In this document: piece after piece, positions 50,292 to 58,111 of the stretch
How positions within the stretch are numbered: the first letter of the stretch is position 1
How the letters are laid out: each line of letters starts with the position of its first letter
Assembly: GCF_005144865.1 (NCBI RefSeq)
Contig: NZ_SWFM01000004.1
Location: 186,001-250,000, forward strand
DNA length: 64,000 bases
DNA from: Guptibacillus hwajinpoensis
Lineage (GTDB): Bacteria; Bacillota; Bacilli; Bacillales; Guptibacillaceae
Direction of reading: 5' to 3'
Made by a program: the position numbers and the translations under genes
Notes under the pieces: generated by a model
Told to the model about the DNA's origin: nothing
The model's database searches: none
Seen by the model: the letters and a program-made list of their open reading frames with translations, nothing else

Positions 50292-51755
50292 TTGGAAATT
50301 ATCATTATTGGAGGCGGAATTGGTGGATTGACTGCCGGTGCTTTGCTTACGAAAGATGGCCACAACGTTACAGTATTAGAAGCTTCAAATGAATGGGGTG
50401 GCTCTGCAGGCAAGTTCAGTAGAGGGAAGTTTCTGTTTCCAGTTGGTGCTACGATGGGAATGGGTTTTGAAAAAGGTGGCATTCATCACCGCATTTTCGA
50501 AGAGCTGAATTTGTCTTTTCCTGCTCTTGCACTTGACGAAATTATGAGAGTTTATAACGGTAGTCTTGTTATGCCTTATTATGCTGATCGTAATCGACAC
50601 CTTTCCGAGTGTTCATCTCAATTTCCAAAACACGCTAGTCAAATCATCTCCTTTTATAAAGAAGTTTGGAAGATCGGTGCTGAAGTCAGGAAATTAATTG
50701 AGCCGCTCCCTGTTGTTCCTCCCGTTACCCTTTCTGAGTGGAAAAAGCTAATACTTTCTCTAAAGCCTGGTACTCCAAGTCTTTTGCCATATCTACGAAA
50801 AACAGTGGGCGATCTTTTAAAAAAACACAATTTAGATAGAGCTGATTCGTTTCGGCATTTTATTGATGGCCAATTAATTGATAGTATGCAAACAACTAGT
50901 CTGGATTGCTCTGCTTTGATGGGGGCGCTTGCTCTCGATATTTATCATGAGGGGGCCTATTATACCGAAGGCGGATTATACAGAATAGCAGAAACGCTTC
51001 AGAAATTTATTGAAGATAATGGTGGAAGAACTTACAGAAGAAAACAAATTCAAACGATACGAAAAGAAAACGGACGGTGGGTTGCAGTAGATCAGAAAGG
51101 TGAAAGCTGGCGAGCAGATCATCTAGTTTGTAACTTACCTATACAGGGTTTCGTTCCCCTTCTCCCAGAACCTCTCCAGAAACAGCTGCCTGCTAAGCTA
51201 GTGAAAAGGAGCAAAATTGCGCAGTGGGGTGCTTTTACAATGTACTTTGCTCTAAATGAAAAGGTCATTCCAGAGTATACCGCTCTCTTCAATCAGGTGT
51301 TATCGGACGGGTCAATGACAGAAGGTAACCACCTTTTTCTTTCGCTCTCCAAATCGAATGATATAAATCGTGCTCCCAAAGGATTTCGAACACTAACCGT
51401 TAGTACACATACTGAGCTCCATCATTGGGATACGAAAGAGAAATATGACAAATACAAAGAAACGTTATCTGAAAAAATGTTGTCAGGTATTGAACGAGTT
51501 ATTCCTCAAGTAAGGGATGGCATTGAGTTGCAGATGACAGGTGCTCCTCGCGCCTGGGAAAGGTTCACAAAAAGACCAAAAGGAATGGTTGGTGGCTTTC
51601 CTCAAACAAATGAATATAGTTTATTTAACAGCCTCTCTCACAGAACTGGAATAAATGGTTTGTGGCTTTGTGGAGATAGCGTCTTTCCAGGCGCTGGAAC
51701 AATTGGTGTATCAACAAGTGGATACCACGTTTATCGTTCCATCGTAAAAAAATAA
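50292..51755 (+). CDS. FAD-dependent oxidoreductase, phytoene desaturase (CrtI/CrtO)-like
   Basis: A 487-residue flavoprotein. The dinucleotide-binding motif EIIIIGGGIGGLTAGALL opens the protein, followed by VLEASNEWGGSAGKF; the second FAD block GLWLCGDSVFPGAGTIGVSTSG closes it, as in the CrtI/CrtO/CrtISO superfamily. It starts at TTG (50292) about seven bases after GGGGGG. No other carotenoid gene (crtB, crtM, glycosyltransferase) lies in the window, so desaturation or isomerisation of carotenoids is only one possibility. The G-rich SD can pair with the C-rich loop of the RNA encoded divergently upstream. Confidence 0.82.
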   Translation: MEIIIIGGGIGGLTAGALLTKDGHNVTVLEASNEWGGSAGKFSRGKFLFPVGATMGMGFEKGGIHHRIFEELNLSFPALALDEIMRVYNGSLVMPYYADRNRHLSECSSQFPKHASQIISFYKEVWKIGAEVRKLIEPLPVVPPVTLSEWKKLILSLKPGTPSLLPYLRKTVGDLLKKHNLDRADSFRHFIDGQLIDSMQTTSLDCSALMGALALDIYHEGAYYTEGGLYRIAETLQKFIEDNGGRTYRRKQIQTIRKENGRWVAVDQKGESWRADHLVCNLPIQGFVPLLPEPLQKQLPAKLVKRSKIAQWGAFTMYFALNEKVIPEYTALFNQVLSDGSMTEGNHLFLSLSKSNDINRAPKGFRTLTVSTHTELHHWDTKEKYDKYKETLSEKMLSGIERVIPQVRDGIELQMTGAPRAWERFTKRPKGMVGGFPQTNEYSLFNSLSHRTGINGLWLCGDSVFPGAGTIGVSTSGYHVYRSIVKK

Positions 51756-51795
51756 GACTGTTTTCGTAGACATTACAATCATTGAGAAAAGAGCC
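51756..51795 (+). repeat. Minimal remnant of the palindromic repeat: ends only (R7)
   Basis: GACTGTTTTCGTAGACATT is joined almost directly to TTGAGAAAAGAGCC. These are the two ends seen in R5, with the whole core missing. It starts one base after the stop of the FAD oxidoreductase gene. Confidence 0.65.
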
Positions 51796-51866
51796 AAAAC
51801 TTAAGAAACATCTTGTGTTCATTGCGAAATTCTTCCTTCTCCGAATAAATTCCGCTTCCTTAGGCA

Positions 51867-51883
51867 GAATGATACTATCATTC
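51867..51883. promoter_or_regulatory. Short palindrome before the 60-aa gene
   Basis: GAATGAT / ATCATTC with a three-base centre, nine bases upstream of the AAAGGAG of the next gene. Possible operator or leader hairpin; regulator not recognised. Confidence 0.4.
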
Positions 51884-51907
51884 ATTTGGTAAAGGAGCGT
51901 ATTTATA

Positions 51908-52090
51908 ATGATGGATCCAAAAAACAAATTGGTAACGTCTGATAGTGAGAAACTTCTAGGGTCTGTTCGGGAGGAAATTGCTGAGGAGTTTCTCGTAATG
52001 GAAGCCGTAACAGAACAAATAGAGGAAAAGGATTTCTACACATATCATTTATTAAATGAAGCCGAAAAATTAAGAAAGAAGAAGAATTAA
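51908..52090 (+). CDS. Small acidic helical protein, 60 aa
   Basis: A 60-residue protein MMDPKNKLVTSDSEKLLGSV continuing with REEIAEEFLVMEAVTEQIEE and ending in a lysine cluster. It has a clear SD (AAAGGAG, ten bases before the ATG). The EIAEEF motif recalls the alpha/beta-type small acid-soluble spore proteins, but the DNA-binding glycine block of that family is missing, so I do not assign it there. No membrane segment. Own palindromic leader; possibly cotranscribed with the next gene 75 bases on. Confidence 0.7.
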   Translation: MMDPKNKLVTSDSEKLLGSVREEIAEEFLVMEAVTEQIEEKDFYTYHLLNEAEKLRKKKN

Positions 52091-52164
52091 GGCTTTCTTA
52101 ACATGACTAACATGATTCCATGTTGTATACTGCTTGTAACTGATTTAAAGGAATGATGCGAATT

Positions 52165-52806
52165 ATGACAACTCATACGTTTAGTGTTGGTGAAGAGCGT
52201 GCGAATTATATTACTCATGGAATTGGCGCTCTAATTAGTATTGCTGCCCTTGTCATTTTAATTGTTTTTGCATCACGTTATGGAACTGCGTGGCACATTG
52301 TTAGCTTCACACTCTTTGGAGCAACGATGCTATTGCTATATACAGCATCCACTCTTGTGCATAGCTTCCCCGAAGGAAGAGCGAAAGACTTTTTTGAAAT
52401 ACTTGACCACTCATCCATCTATTTTTTTATAGCTGGAACATATACGCCATTTTTGTTCATCGTCATTGAAGGCCCTCTCGGCTGGACGCTATTTGGAATC
52501 GTATGGGGACTTGCGATAGCAGGAACGGTATTTAAAGCATTTTTTGTGAAAAAGTTTCTATTTATTTCTACCATTCTATATGTACTAATGGGTTGGCTGA
52601 TTGTTCTAGCCTGGAACCCTCTGACTCAGAATCTACATCCGAACGGTATGTTGCTTCTAATCATCGGAGGAGTTCTTTATACGATTGGTGCTATCTTCTA
52701 CGTTTGGAGAGCTTTTAAGTATCACCATGCTGTCTGGCATTTATTTGTTGTAGGAGGAACGTTAGCTCATTTCTTCTGTGTGTTGTTCTACGTTCTTCCG
52801 ATTTAA
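52165..52806 (+). CDS. Hemolysin III / PAQR family membrane protein (YplQ-like)
   Basis: A 213-residue protein with seven membrane segments. Signature blocks: GEERANYITHGIGALISIAALV, STLVHSFPEGRAKDFFEILDHSS and the late KYHHAVWHLFVVGGTLAHFF, which carry the conserved Ser, Asp and His of the metal-binding site. Related proteins are called TrhA or hemolysin III; a role in membrane-lipid homeostasis has been proposed. ATG at 52165 is used, 12 bases after AAAGGA; ATGs at 52153 and 52156 are too close to it. Confidence 0.88.
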   Translation: MTTHTFSVGEERANYITHGIGALISIAALVILIVFASRYGTAWHIVSFTLFGATMLLLYTASTLVHSFPEGRAKDFFEILDHSSIYFFIAGTYTPFLFIVIEGPLGWTLFGIVWGLAIAGTVFKAFFVKKFLFISTILYVLMGWLIVLAWNPLTQNLHPNGMLLLIIGGVLYTIGAIFYVWRAFKYHHAVWHLFVVGGTLAHFFCVLFYVLPI

Positions 52807-52854
52807 GAAACTTCCTTCTGTGCATAGCGCAGAGGGATTTTTTGTTTTAATGGA

Positions 52855-53003
52855 AGGCTCTTTTCGTATACTTTGTTGCTATAAGAGCCGCAGTGCTCCA
52901 GGATGCTCGCTTTCCGCGGGAGTCGATCACCTTCCGCTCCAATCAGCTAAGTGGGGTTCTCTATAGAAAAATCTTTGAAAACAATCTTTTAGAAAACAGC
53001 CTA
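52855..53003 (+). repeat. Palindromic intergenic repeat, intermediate copy (R8)
   Basis: Left end AGGCTCTTTTCGTATACTTT, arm GCTCCAGGATGCTCGCTTTC, then directly GCGGGAGTCGATCACC and CTTCCGCTCCAATCAGC, right end TTTTAGAAAACAGCC. The inner hairpin is missing. Confidence 0.82.
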
Positions 53004-53010
53004 TTGAAAA

Positions 53011-53039
53011 GAAGACCCTTTCGTTAAAAGGGTCTTCTA
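53011..53039 (-). terminator. Terminator of the serine protease gene
   Basis: Stem AGAAGACCCTTTT / AAAAGGGTCTTCT at five bases from the stop codon of the minus-strand protease gene; T-rich on both sides. Confidence 0.85.
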
Positions 53040-53043
53040 AATA

Positions 53044-54054
53044 TCACTTCGATTTAGTTGCTTCTTCGTTTTTCACTTCTTGCTTATTCCACGTTGTAGT
53101 ATAGATACTAAACAGTGATTCCAACTGTTTAATTATACCTAATGCAAGCAGTCCATTACCTTCAGCTTGCTTTGTAGATCCCATTGGAATAGTCCTTCTG
53201 ATTAACTGGGCATAAATCTCAGCTTCACTTAACGAACGCTTGAATTCGCTTTCCGATACGTTCATTATAAGCGCTAAAGCACCTGAAACATGCGGTGTTG
53301 CCATAGACGTTCCAGAGAGTACAGCATATTCACCACCAGGGTATGTGGATAGTATATTAACTCCTGGTGCAATTAAATCAATCTCATTATTTGTGTTAGA
53401 AAATGGCGCAAGCGTTCTTTGAAATGAAGCCGCTCCTACTTCGATTACTTCATTGTAAGCACCTGGATATGCAAATTCAGGCGTATCCTCTCGTGCATCG
53501 CCTTCATTACCAGCTGCGCATACAACAGATATATTTTGGTTAACAGCATCCTTAATGGCTTCATGTAGCTCAGGCAAATTCGACGGTCCACCAAGGGACA
53601 TTGAGATCACGTTAACGCGCTCACCATTTGGACCCTTCCAATCCGTTGCATAACGAATACCTTCAATAATTGATTGATAAGATCCGCTACCTGCTCCATT
53701 AAGCACCTTCACGATTAAAAGCTTGGAATCAGGTGCTACACCTTTTACACCCTTGGCTCCTCCTACTGCCGCAATCGTTCCAGCAACGTGCGTTCCATGA
53801 CCGTTATTATCATCGAAACGGTCTTTGGCTCCCCCAAAATCTTTTGTGAAATTTCTACCGTCAATGATACGAGATTGAAGATCAGGGTGGTCGATCTGAC
53901 AGCCTGTATCAACAATTGCAATAACTCTATCTTTCCCTTTTTGAGCTGCATCCCAGATAGCAGGAGCTTGAATCATCTCAACGCCATCTGGAAGAGCATC
54001 AGCTTGTTTTACGACAGCATTAACTACAAATGGTATTAACTTTATTTCACTAAT
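53044..54054 (-). CDS. isp: Intracellular serine protease (subtilisin family), ATT start
   Basis: A 336-residue intracellular subtilisin. With the start at 54054 the catalytic triad is Asp49 ([11 protein letters not shown]), His86 ([11 protein letters not shown]) and a serine near 250 ([13 protein letters not shown]). There is no signal peptide or long propeptide; instead the N-terminus reads EIKLIPFV, the short inhibitory LIPY/F extension of this family. No ATG, GTG or TTG exists before it in frame: the first ATG (53976) would cut off this extension. GGAGG lies eight bases before ATT at 54054, five before a second ATT (54057) and two before CTG (54060). Degrades cytoplasmic proteins, mainly in stationary phase. 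Confidence 0.88.
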   Translation of the reverse strand: MSEIKLIPFVVNAVVKQADALPDGVEMIQAPAIWDAAQKGKDRVIAIVDTGCQIDHPDLQSRIIDGRNFTKDFGGAKDRFDDNNGHGTHVAGTIAAVGGAKGVKGVAPDSKLLIVKVLNGAGSGSYQSIIEGIRYATDWKGPNGERVNVISMSLGGPSNLPELHEAIKDAVNQNISVVCAAGNEGDAREDTPEFAYPGAYNEVIEVGAASFQRTLAPFSNTNNEIDLIAPGVNILSTYPGGEYAVLSGTSMATPHVSGALALIMNVSESEFKRSLSEAEIYAQLIRRTIPMGSTKQAEGNGLLALGIIKQLESLFSIYTTTWNKQEVKNEEATKSK

Positions 54055-54185
54055 AATCAGCGCCTCCCTTTCCTTTACCAGAATTATCTGATAAAAGAGG
54101 CTTGTCTGTCCAGTCCTTTATGGTCTATTTTCCCATCTAATTTCTTAGCAGCTTTCGTTCTATTTTACTAGTTAGAGAAGTGGCT

Positions 54186-54965
54186 CTATCCTTTATGATT
54201 TGTTACAAATTGTTTATACGTTGCATACTCGATGAAACCAACTTTTTTCAGAATTGGCTCAGACGTTCCCTGCTTTGCCTGGGTCACTACGAGATGACAT
54301 CCTTTTCGGATTGCTTCGTTTAATCTTCTTGCAACCATTTCACGATAGACCCCTTTTCCTCTATACGATTCGATAACGCCTGATCCATTCAAATAAAGAA
54401 CAGAGTAATCGTGACTGTAACGATAATTTGAGTATGCGATAGGCAGCTCATCAAGCACAACCATATATCCTCCTCGTCGATTAGGAAGCTTTACATAATT
54501 CATTCTTTCAGAGAAGGCAGCCTGTTCCGCTTTTTTATCATAACCCCATATTTCACTCGCTACTTGAGCGTGCAGAAGAGCACCCTTTTCTGTTGTTACT
54601 TCTTGATAAATGTACTTTGAATCGACCTCTTTCTCTTTCTTATGAAGTTCCTTCGCTAACCCAATATAGGTATCGAGATGACACATTCCTCGTTTAGCTA
54701 ACTCAGCTTCAAGTTCACTAGATTGTGAATCTACACGAACCCACCATGAAAATGGACATCCTTCAAAAAAAGCAAACACTTCGTCAATTTCGTCATAACT
54801 TTTATCGAATCTAATCACTTTATTTGCATAAATACTCGTTGAATTTTCATTTTTTATCATCACAACGTCATCTTTTTGAATATAGTGAATAGATTCAGGT
54901 ACAAGAGCTTCTTCATAATCCCATTGAATCGCCTCTATGGCTTGTACGATTTGTTTCTTATTCAT
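54186..54965 (-). CDS. GNAT-family acetyltransferase
   Basis: A 259-residue two-part protein. The N-terminal half (DYEEALVPESIHYI, FFEGCPFSWWVRVDSQSSEL) resembles the first domain of tandem GNAT proteins; the C-terminal half carries the acetyl-CoA motif GVIESYRGKGVYREMVARR near residue 200 and CHLVVTQAKQGTSEPILKKVGF after it. The substrate cannot be predicted. It lies upstream of the serine protease on the same strand, 130 bases apart, probably as a separate transcript. Confidence 0.8.
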   Translation of the reverse strand: MNKKQIVQAIEAIQWDYEEALVPESIHYIQKDDVVMIKNENSTSIYANKVIRFDKSYDEIDEVFAFFEGCPFSWWVRVDSQSSELEAELAKRGMCHLDTYIGLAKELHKKEKEVDSKYIYQEVTTEKGALLHAQVASEIWGYDKKAEQAAFSERMNYVKLPNRRGGYMVVLDELPIAYSNYRYSHDYSVLYLNGSGVIESYRGKGVYREMVARRLNEAIRKGCHLVVTQAKQGTSEPILKKVGFIEYATYKQFVTNHKG

Positions 54966-55115
54966 TTATTAACATCCTTTATCTATGTAGTAAGCAACGA
55001 TCGCTCTTATATACAACGAACTGAAAAATTGTCGTTTCTGTCACATCAGATTCCGATTAAAGAGCATGAACTCAGGACATACTGGGAATAAAAAATTGAT
55101 AAGGAGGTTGTGCTC

Positions 55116-55274
55116 ATGGAAGTAAATCAGCTTAGAAAAGCTCTTGAACAACGACGTCACTATTACATCTCTAAACTAATTGAAGCAGGAGCTTATTCTA
55201 CCGCAGATCAACATCTATATCACTGCACGCTGACTGACCTCGAAAAAGAGTACAAACAACTTTCCAACTACTAA
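55116..55274 (+). CDS. FbpA-like small protein (Fur-regulated basic protein A family)
   Basis: Read by hand: 52 residues, MEVNQLRKALEQRRHYYISK then LIEAGAYSTADQHLYHCTL and TDLEKEYKQLSNY. The pattern LRKA.E.R..Y...L...G.Y...DQ.LY..TL..LE.EY matches the FbpA family, small proteins that assist the iron-sparing RNA FsrA in B. subtilis. AAGGAGG lies seven bases before the ATG. It ends in a terminator. I see no Fur box (GATAATGATAATCATTATC-like) upstream, so iron control is not shown. Confidence 0.8.
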   Translation: MEVNQLRKALEQRRHYYISKLIEAGAYSTADQHLYHCTLTDLEKEYKQLSNY

Positions 55275-55288
55275 GTTAACAAACGAGC

Positions 55289-55317
55289 CAGAGATTCGCT
55301 TTAGAATCTCTTTTTTT
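55289..55317 (+). terminator. Terminator of the FbpA-like gene
   Basis: Stem AGAGATTC / GAATCTCT with a short loop and T7, 15 bases after the stop codon. Confidence 0.88.
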
Positions 55318-55415
55318 ATGCAATTAAATCAGGAATTCAATGTATAAAAACGCGATAGGCTGGTGAAAATGGAGCTATAGAAATGAAACTAGCAAAATCA
55401 GAAAGGATGAATGTG

Positions 55416-55688
55416 ATGAATAAAGCAGAACTACTATCAACTGTTGCAGAAAGAGCTGAACTGTCAAAAAAAGATACTGCGAGAGTGGTAGACACATTGA
55501 TGGATACGATTGCTGAGGCACTTGCCAAAGGTGAAAAGGTTCAACTAGTAGGCTTTGGTAACTTCGAGGTAAGAGAACGTTCAGCGCGTAAAGGCCGCAA
55601 TCCACAAACAGGTGAAGAAATTCTGATTCAGGCTTCTAAAACACCTGCCTTTAAGCCAGGAAAAGCACTGAAAGAAAAAGTAGTCTAA
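55416..55688 (+). CDS. hup: DNA-binding protein HU
   Basis: A 90-residue [22 protein letters not shown] at the start, [20 protein letters not shown] as the DNA-embracing arm and FKPGKALKE at the end. It packs the nucleoid and bends DNA. The frame is open further (55383), but AAAGGA eight bases before ATG 55416 and the family length decide the start. Residues differ enough from the main HBsu that it could be a second HU paralogue; the main hbs gene normally lies near the trp or mtr genes, which are not here. Confidence 0.93.
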   Translation: MNKAELLSTVAERAELSKKDTARVVDTLMDTIAEALAKGEKVQLVGFGNFEVRERSARKGRNPQTGEEILIQASKTPAFKPGKALKEKVV

Positions 55689-55696
55689 CATTTAAA

Positions 55697-55726
55697 GAAG
55701 CTGGATCCATTTGGTTCCAGCTTTTC
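55697..55726 (+). terminator. Terminator of the HU gene
   Basis: Stem AAGCTGGA / TCCAGCTT with T-run, nine bases after the stop. Confidence 0.85.
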
Positions 55727-55742
55727 TTGTGAGGAGAAATCC

Positions 55743-55832
55743 ATGGAGCTTATGCAACTCGTTAAATATAGTGTTACGATCATTACGATTATCATGTTGA
55801 TCATCTTCTATTATCGGATGGCCAAAAAGTAA
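55743..55832 (+). CDS. Single-pass small membrane protein, 29 aa
   Basis: Read by hand: MELMQLVKYSVTIITIIMLI then IFYYRMAKK. One membrane segment (about residues 9-24) with a positively charged C-terminus, so an N-out/C-in orientation is likely. GAGGAG lies seven bases before the ATG and a GC-rich hairpin follows the stop. I do not recognise it. The size and form are shared with regulatory small membrane proteins and with type I toxins, but there is no antisense antitoxin signature. Confidence 0.55.
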   Translation: MELMQLVKYSVTIITIIMLIIFYYRMAKK

Positions 55833-55834
55833 AA

Positions 55835-55858
55835 GCGCGCTGTCATAGCGCGCTTAAC
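55835..55858 (+). terminator. GC-rich hairpin between the 29-aa ORF and the MOSC gene
   Basis: AAGCGCGC / GCGCGCTT with a seven-base loop. It overlaps the stop codon of the convergent MOSC gene. T-runs are weak, so terminator strength is uncertain. Confidence 0.5.
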
Positions 55859-56481
55859 TGTTTACTTAACTTGTTATACCAGCTCTCCGATAGTTCTTTC
55901 GCAAGCATTGCCTGTTCAAGACCTACTCGGTCATTTTTATCATGATACGTTAATCGATTAATAAGCGCGACCGTTACCCCATGAGATGGTCGATGTTCAA
56001 CCACTATGTCATCCTCTTCCTTAACATAGCCTTCCTCCAACACACGGAGATAATAGCCACTATAACCATTTTCCATCACAAAAAGATGCATATTGTCGAC
56101 CTCAAACTTCTTCGCAAGCTTGAAACAAGGCTGCCTTGGAAGGCTCACCTGAACTCTCGTTTCACCAATTCTGTAAATATCTCCAATATGTGCTTCATTC
56201 TCATCTACACCAGAAACGGTGAAATTCTCACCAAACGCGCCAGGCTTCAATTGACATTGTAACTTCTTTTCCCAGTACGAATAATGCTCTTTAGGATAAA
56301 CACATATCGCTTTTTCGGAACCACCATGATGAACAAGATCCGCCTGCCCATCTCCTTCTACTTGTTCACGAGATACATATACCTTTTCGCTTACTGGCTT
56401 TTTGTAAATTCCTGTTTCAATGTTCTTTCCTTTATAATCCGTTTCAATTGGTTTGCCTACATTTATGCTAAGTAATTTCAC
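55843..56481 (-). CDS. MOSC-domain molybdenum cofactor sulfurase-like protein
   Basis: A 212-residue MOSC protein with a C-terminal 3-alpha domain (YiiM/YflK type). The family blocks are GIYKKPVSEKVYV, DGQADLVHHGGSEKAICVYP, GAFGENFTVSG, HIGDIYRIGETRVQVSLPRQ and the conserved cysteine in QPCFKLAKKF (near 124). Members take part in sulfur or molybdenum-cofactor chemistry, for example reduction of hydroxylated bases. Single gene starting with ATG at 56481 after GGAGGC. Confidence 0.87.
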   Translation of the reverse strand: MKLLSINVGKPIETDYKGKNIETGIYKKPVSEKVYVSREQVEGDGQADLVHHGGSEKAICVYPKEHYSYWEKKLQCQLKPGAFGENFTVSGVDENEAHIGDIYRIGETRVQVSLPRQPCFKLAKKFEVDNMHLFVMENGYSGYYLRVLEEGYVKEEDDIVVEHRPSHGVTVALINRLTYHDKNDRVGLEQAMLAKELSESWYNKLSKQLSAL

Positions 56482-56538
56482 AACTAGGTCGCCTCCTTAT
56501 CGTTATTTTAGCACAGGATTTATTGGCCTCTACATACA

Positions 56539-56564
56539 AAAAAGCAGCCTGCAGGCTGCTTTTT
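56539..56564 (-). terminator. Terminator of the FbpB-like gene
   Basis: Stem AAAAAGCAGCC / GGCTGCTTTTT with loop TGCA, eight bases after the stop of the FbpB-like ORF; T-run on both strands. Confidence 0.85.
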
Positions 56565-56570
56565 CAACTA

Positions 56571-56690
56571 CTATACGTGTTTATTATCAATTCGTTTTTC
56601 AATCTCAGCAAGTTCTTTTTCATTCTTTAGAAGTTCTGCTCTATTTTGATCGACTAGCTGCTTAAAAGTCAATTTCTTTAGTTTCTTCAA
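56571..56690 (-). CDS. FbpB-like small basic protein, 39 aa
   Basis: Read by hand: 39 residues beginning MKKLKKLTFKQLVDQNRAEL and ending EIEKRIDNKHV. The pattern K...F.QLV..N...LL.....L..IE.R is that of FbpB family small basic proteins, co-workers of the iron-sparing RNA FsrA. It starts at TTG (56690), with a modest GGTG SD, and has a strong terminator. A TATAAT at 56729-56724 is a plausible -10. I found no Fur box. Confidence 0.72.
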   Translation of the reverse strand: MKKLKKLTFKQLVDQNRAELLKNEKELAEIEKRIDNKHV

Positions 56691-56861
56691 CAGAATTCAC
56701 CAACTTTCCCTCTGGATGACTTCATTATACAATAGGAATGGGTAAGAATACGTTACAAACTGTTAAAATTTTGTGAAAATTTACACACATTTAGTTTATG
56801 AACGGTAATTCAGAATTATGACTGGTCGTTGCCTTTCAATTTACCCATTAACCCATAAAAC

Positions 56862-57092
56862 ATTGATTCTATAAAAGTAGTGGTTGATTTCCGCTCAAGG
56901 ATACTCGCTTTCCGCGGGGCGGGCGGTAAGCCTCCTCGGCGCGCAAGAACTTCGCGCCTGTGGGGTCTCACCTGCCCCGCTAGTCCCGCAGGAGTCGAGC
57001 ATCCTTCCGCTCCAATCAGCTGAGTTTGATTCTTAATACAAAAATTCTTTCAAAAGCAACAACCTTTACGAAAATCGTCTATAGAAAAGAGA
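56862..57092 (+). repeat. GC-rich palindromic intergenic repeat, full-length copy (R9)
   Basis: Full copy with outer arms CCGCTCAAGGATACTCGCTT and GTCGAGCATCCTTCCGCTCC, and inner hairpin GCGGTAAGCCTCCTCGGCGC / GGTCTCACC. The inner loop GGCGCGCAAGAACTTCGCGCC differs from R1 and R4 but stays palindromic, a compensatory kind of change. The rest of the 56691-57229 gap is AT-rich with no gene. Confidence 0.86.
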
Positions 57093-57229
57093 CTAGAAAT
57101 AAGAAAAACTTGAAGATACCTTTCAATAATTCATTTCGACATGCTCCTGGTATATCGACATTTTGTCATTTATTCTTAAAGTGAAAGATAAGTATGATTA
57201 ACGTCCAAAAACAATTGAGGGGGAACCTT

Positions 57230-58111
57230 ATGATTGAATTAAATGGTTTAACGAAAGAGTTCTCTAATGGAAAAGGTATATTTGATGTTCGTTTCTCCAT
57301 TCCAAAAGGTGAAGTGTTTGGATTCCTTGGACCAAATGGAGCTGGTAAGTCTACGACGATTCGTCATTTAATGGGCTTTATGAAACCAACCAGTGGATCT
57401 GCTTCTATCTTTGGAATGGATACGTGGAAAGATGCTGCAAAGATCCAGGAACGGGTTGGGTATCTTCCAGGTGAGATTGCTTTTCTTGATGGGATGGATG
57501 GAATAGAATTTCTTAAACTAATTGGTGGCATGCGAGGTCTGAAACAAACGAACTACCGTGATGAATTGATTCAACGACTTCAACTTGATGTTAAAACACC
57601 TATACGAAAAATGTCCAAAGGAATGAAACAAAAAGTAGGGATTGTTGCCGCTTTTATGCATCAACCTGAAGTAGTTATTCTCGATGAACCCACCTCAGGT
57701 CTTGATCCTCTCATGCAACGAATCTTTATTGATATTGTCAGCGAACTGAAAGATAAAGGCACCACTTTTCTTATGTCGTCTCATAGTTTCTCAGAAATTG
57801 AACGAACTTGCGATCGAGCTGCTATTATTAAAGATGGCAAAATTGTCGTTGTTGAAAACATCCATGCTCTTCAGCAGAAACAGAGAAGGTTGTTTGAAGT
57901 CACTTTCAGTTCTGCCGAAGAAGCGCAACAAGTGAGAAATCACCTTAACGTGATTTCTGTTAGCGATAACCGAGCTGAAATTGCAGTGCAGGGAGATTAC
58001 AATCAATTTATACAAGTACTTGGAGCTTATGAGATCCTTAACATCGATCTTCATGAACAGCACCTTGAAGACGTCTTTCTGAATTACTATGACAGGGAGG
58101 CGCAAATATGA
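57230..58111 (+). CDS. ABC-2 type exporter ATP-binding protein
   Basis: A 293-residue ATPase. Walker A FGFLGPNGAGKSTTIRHLMG is near residue 34, the signature MSKGMKQKVGIVAAF near 129, Walker B VVILDEPTSGLDPLMQ near 150 and the switch SSHSFSEIER near 185. The C-terminal 80 residues (DUF4162-like) are typical of drug or peptide exporters of the BcrA/NatA type. ATG at 57230 has GAGGGGG six bases upstream. Its stop overlaps the permease start (ATGA). Confidence 0.87.
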   Translation: MIELNGLTKEFSNGKGIFDVRFSIPKGEVFGFLGPNGAGKSTTIRHLMGFMKPTSGSASIFGMDTWKDAAKIQERVGYLPGEIAFLDGMDGIEFLKLIGGMRGLKQTNYRDELIQRLQLDVKTPIRKMSKGMKQKVGIVAAFMHQPEVVILDEPTSGLDPLMQRIFIDIVSELKDKGTTFLMSSHSFSEIERTCDRAAIIKDGKIVVVENIHALQQKQRRLFEVTFSSAEEAQQVRNHLNVISVSDNRAEIAVQGDYNQFIQVLGAYEILNIDLHEQHLEDVFLNYYDREAQI

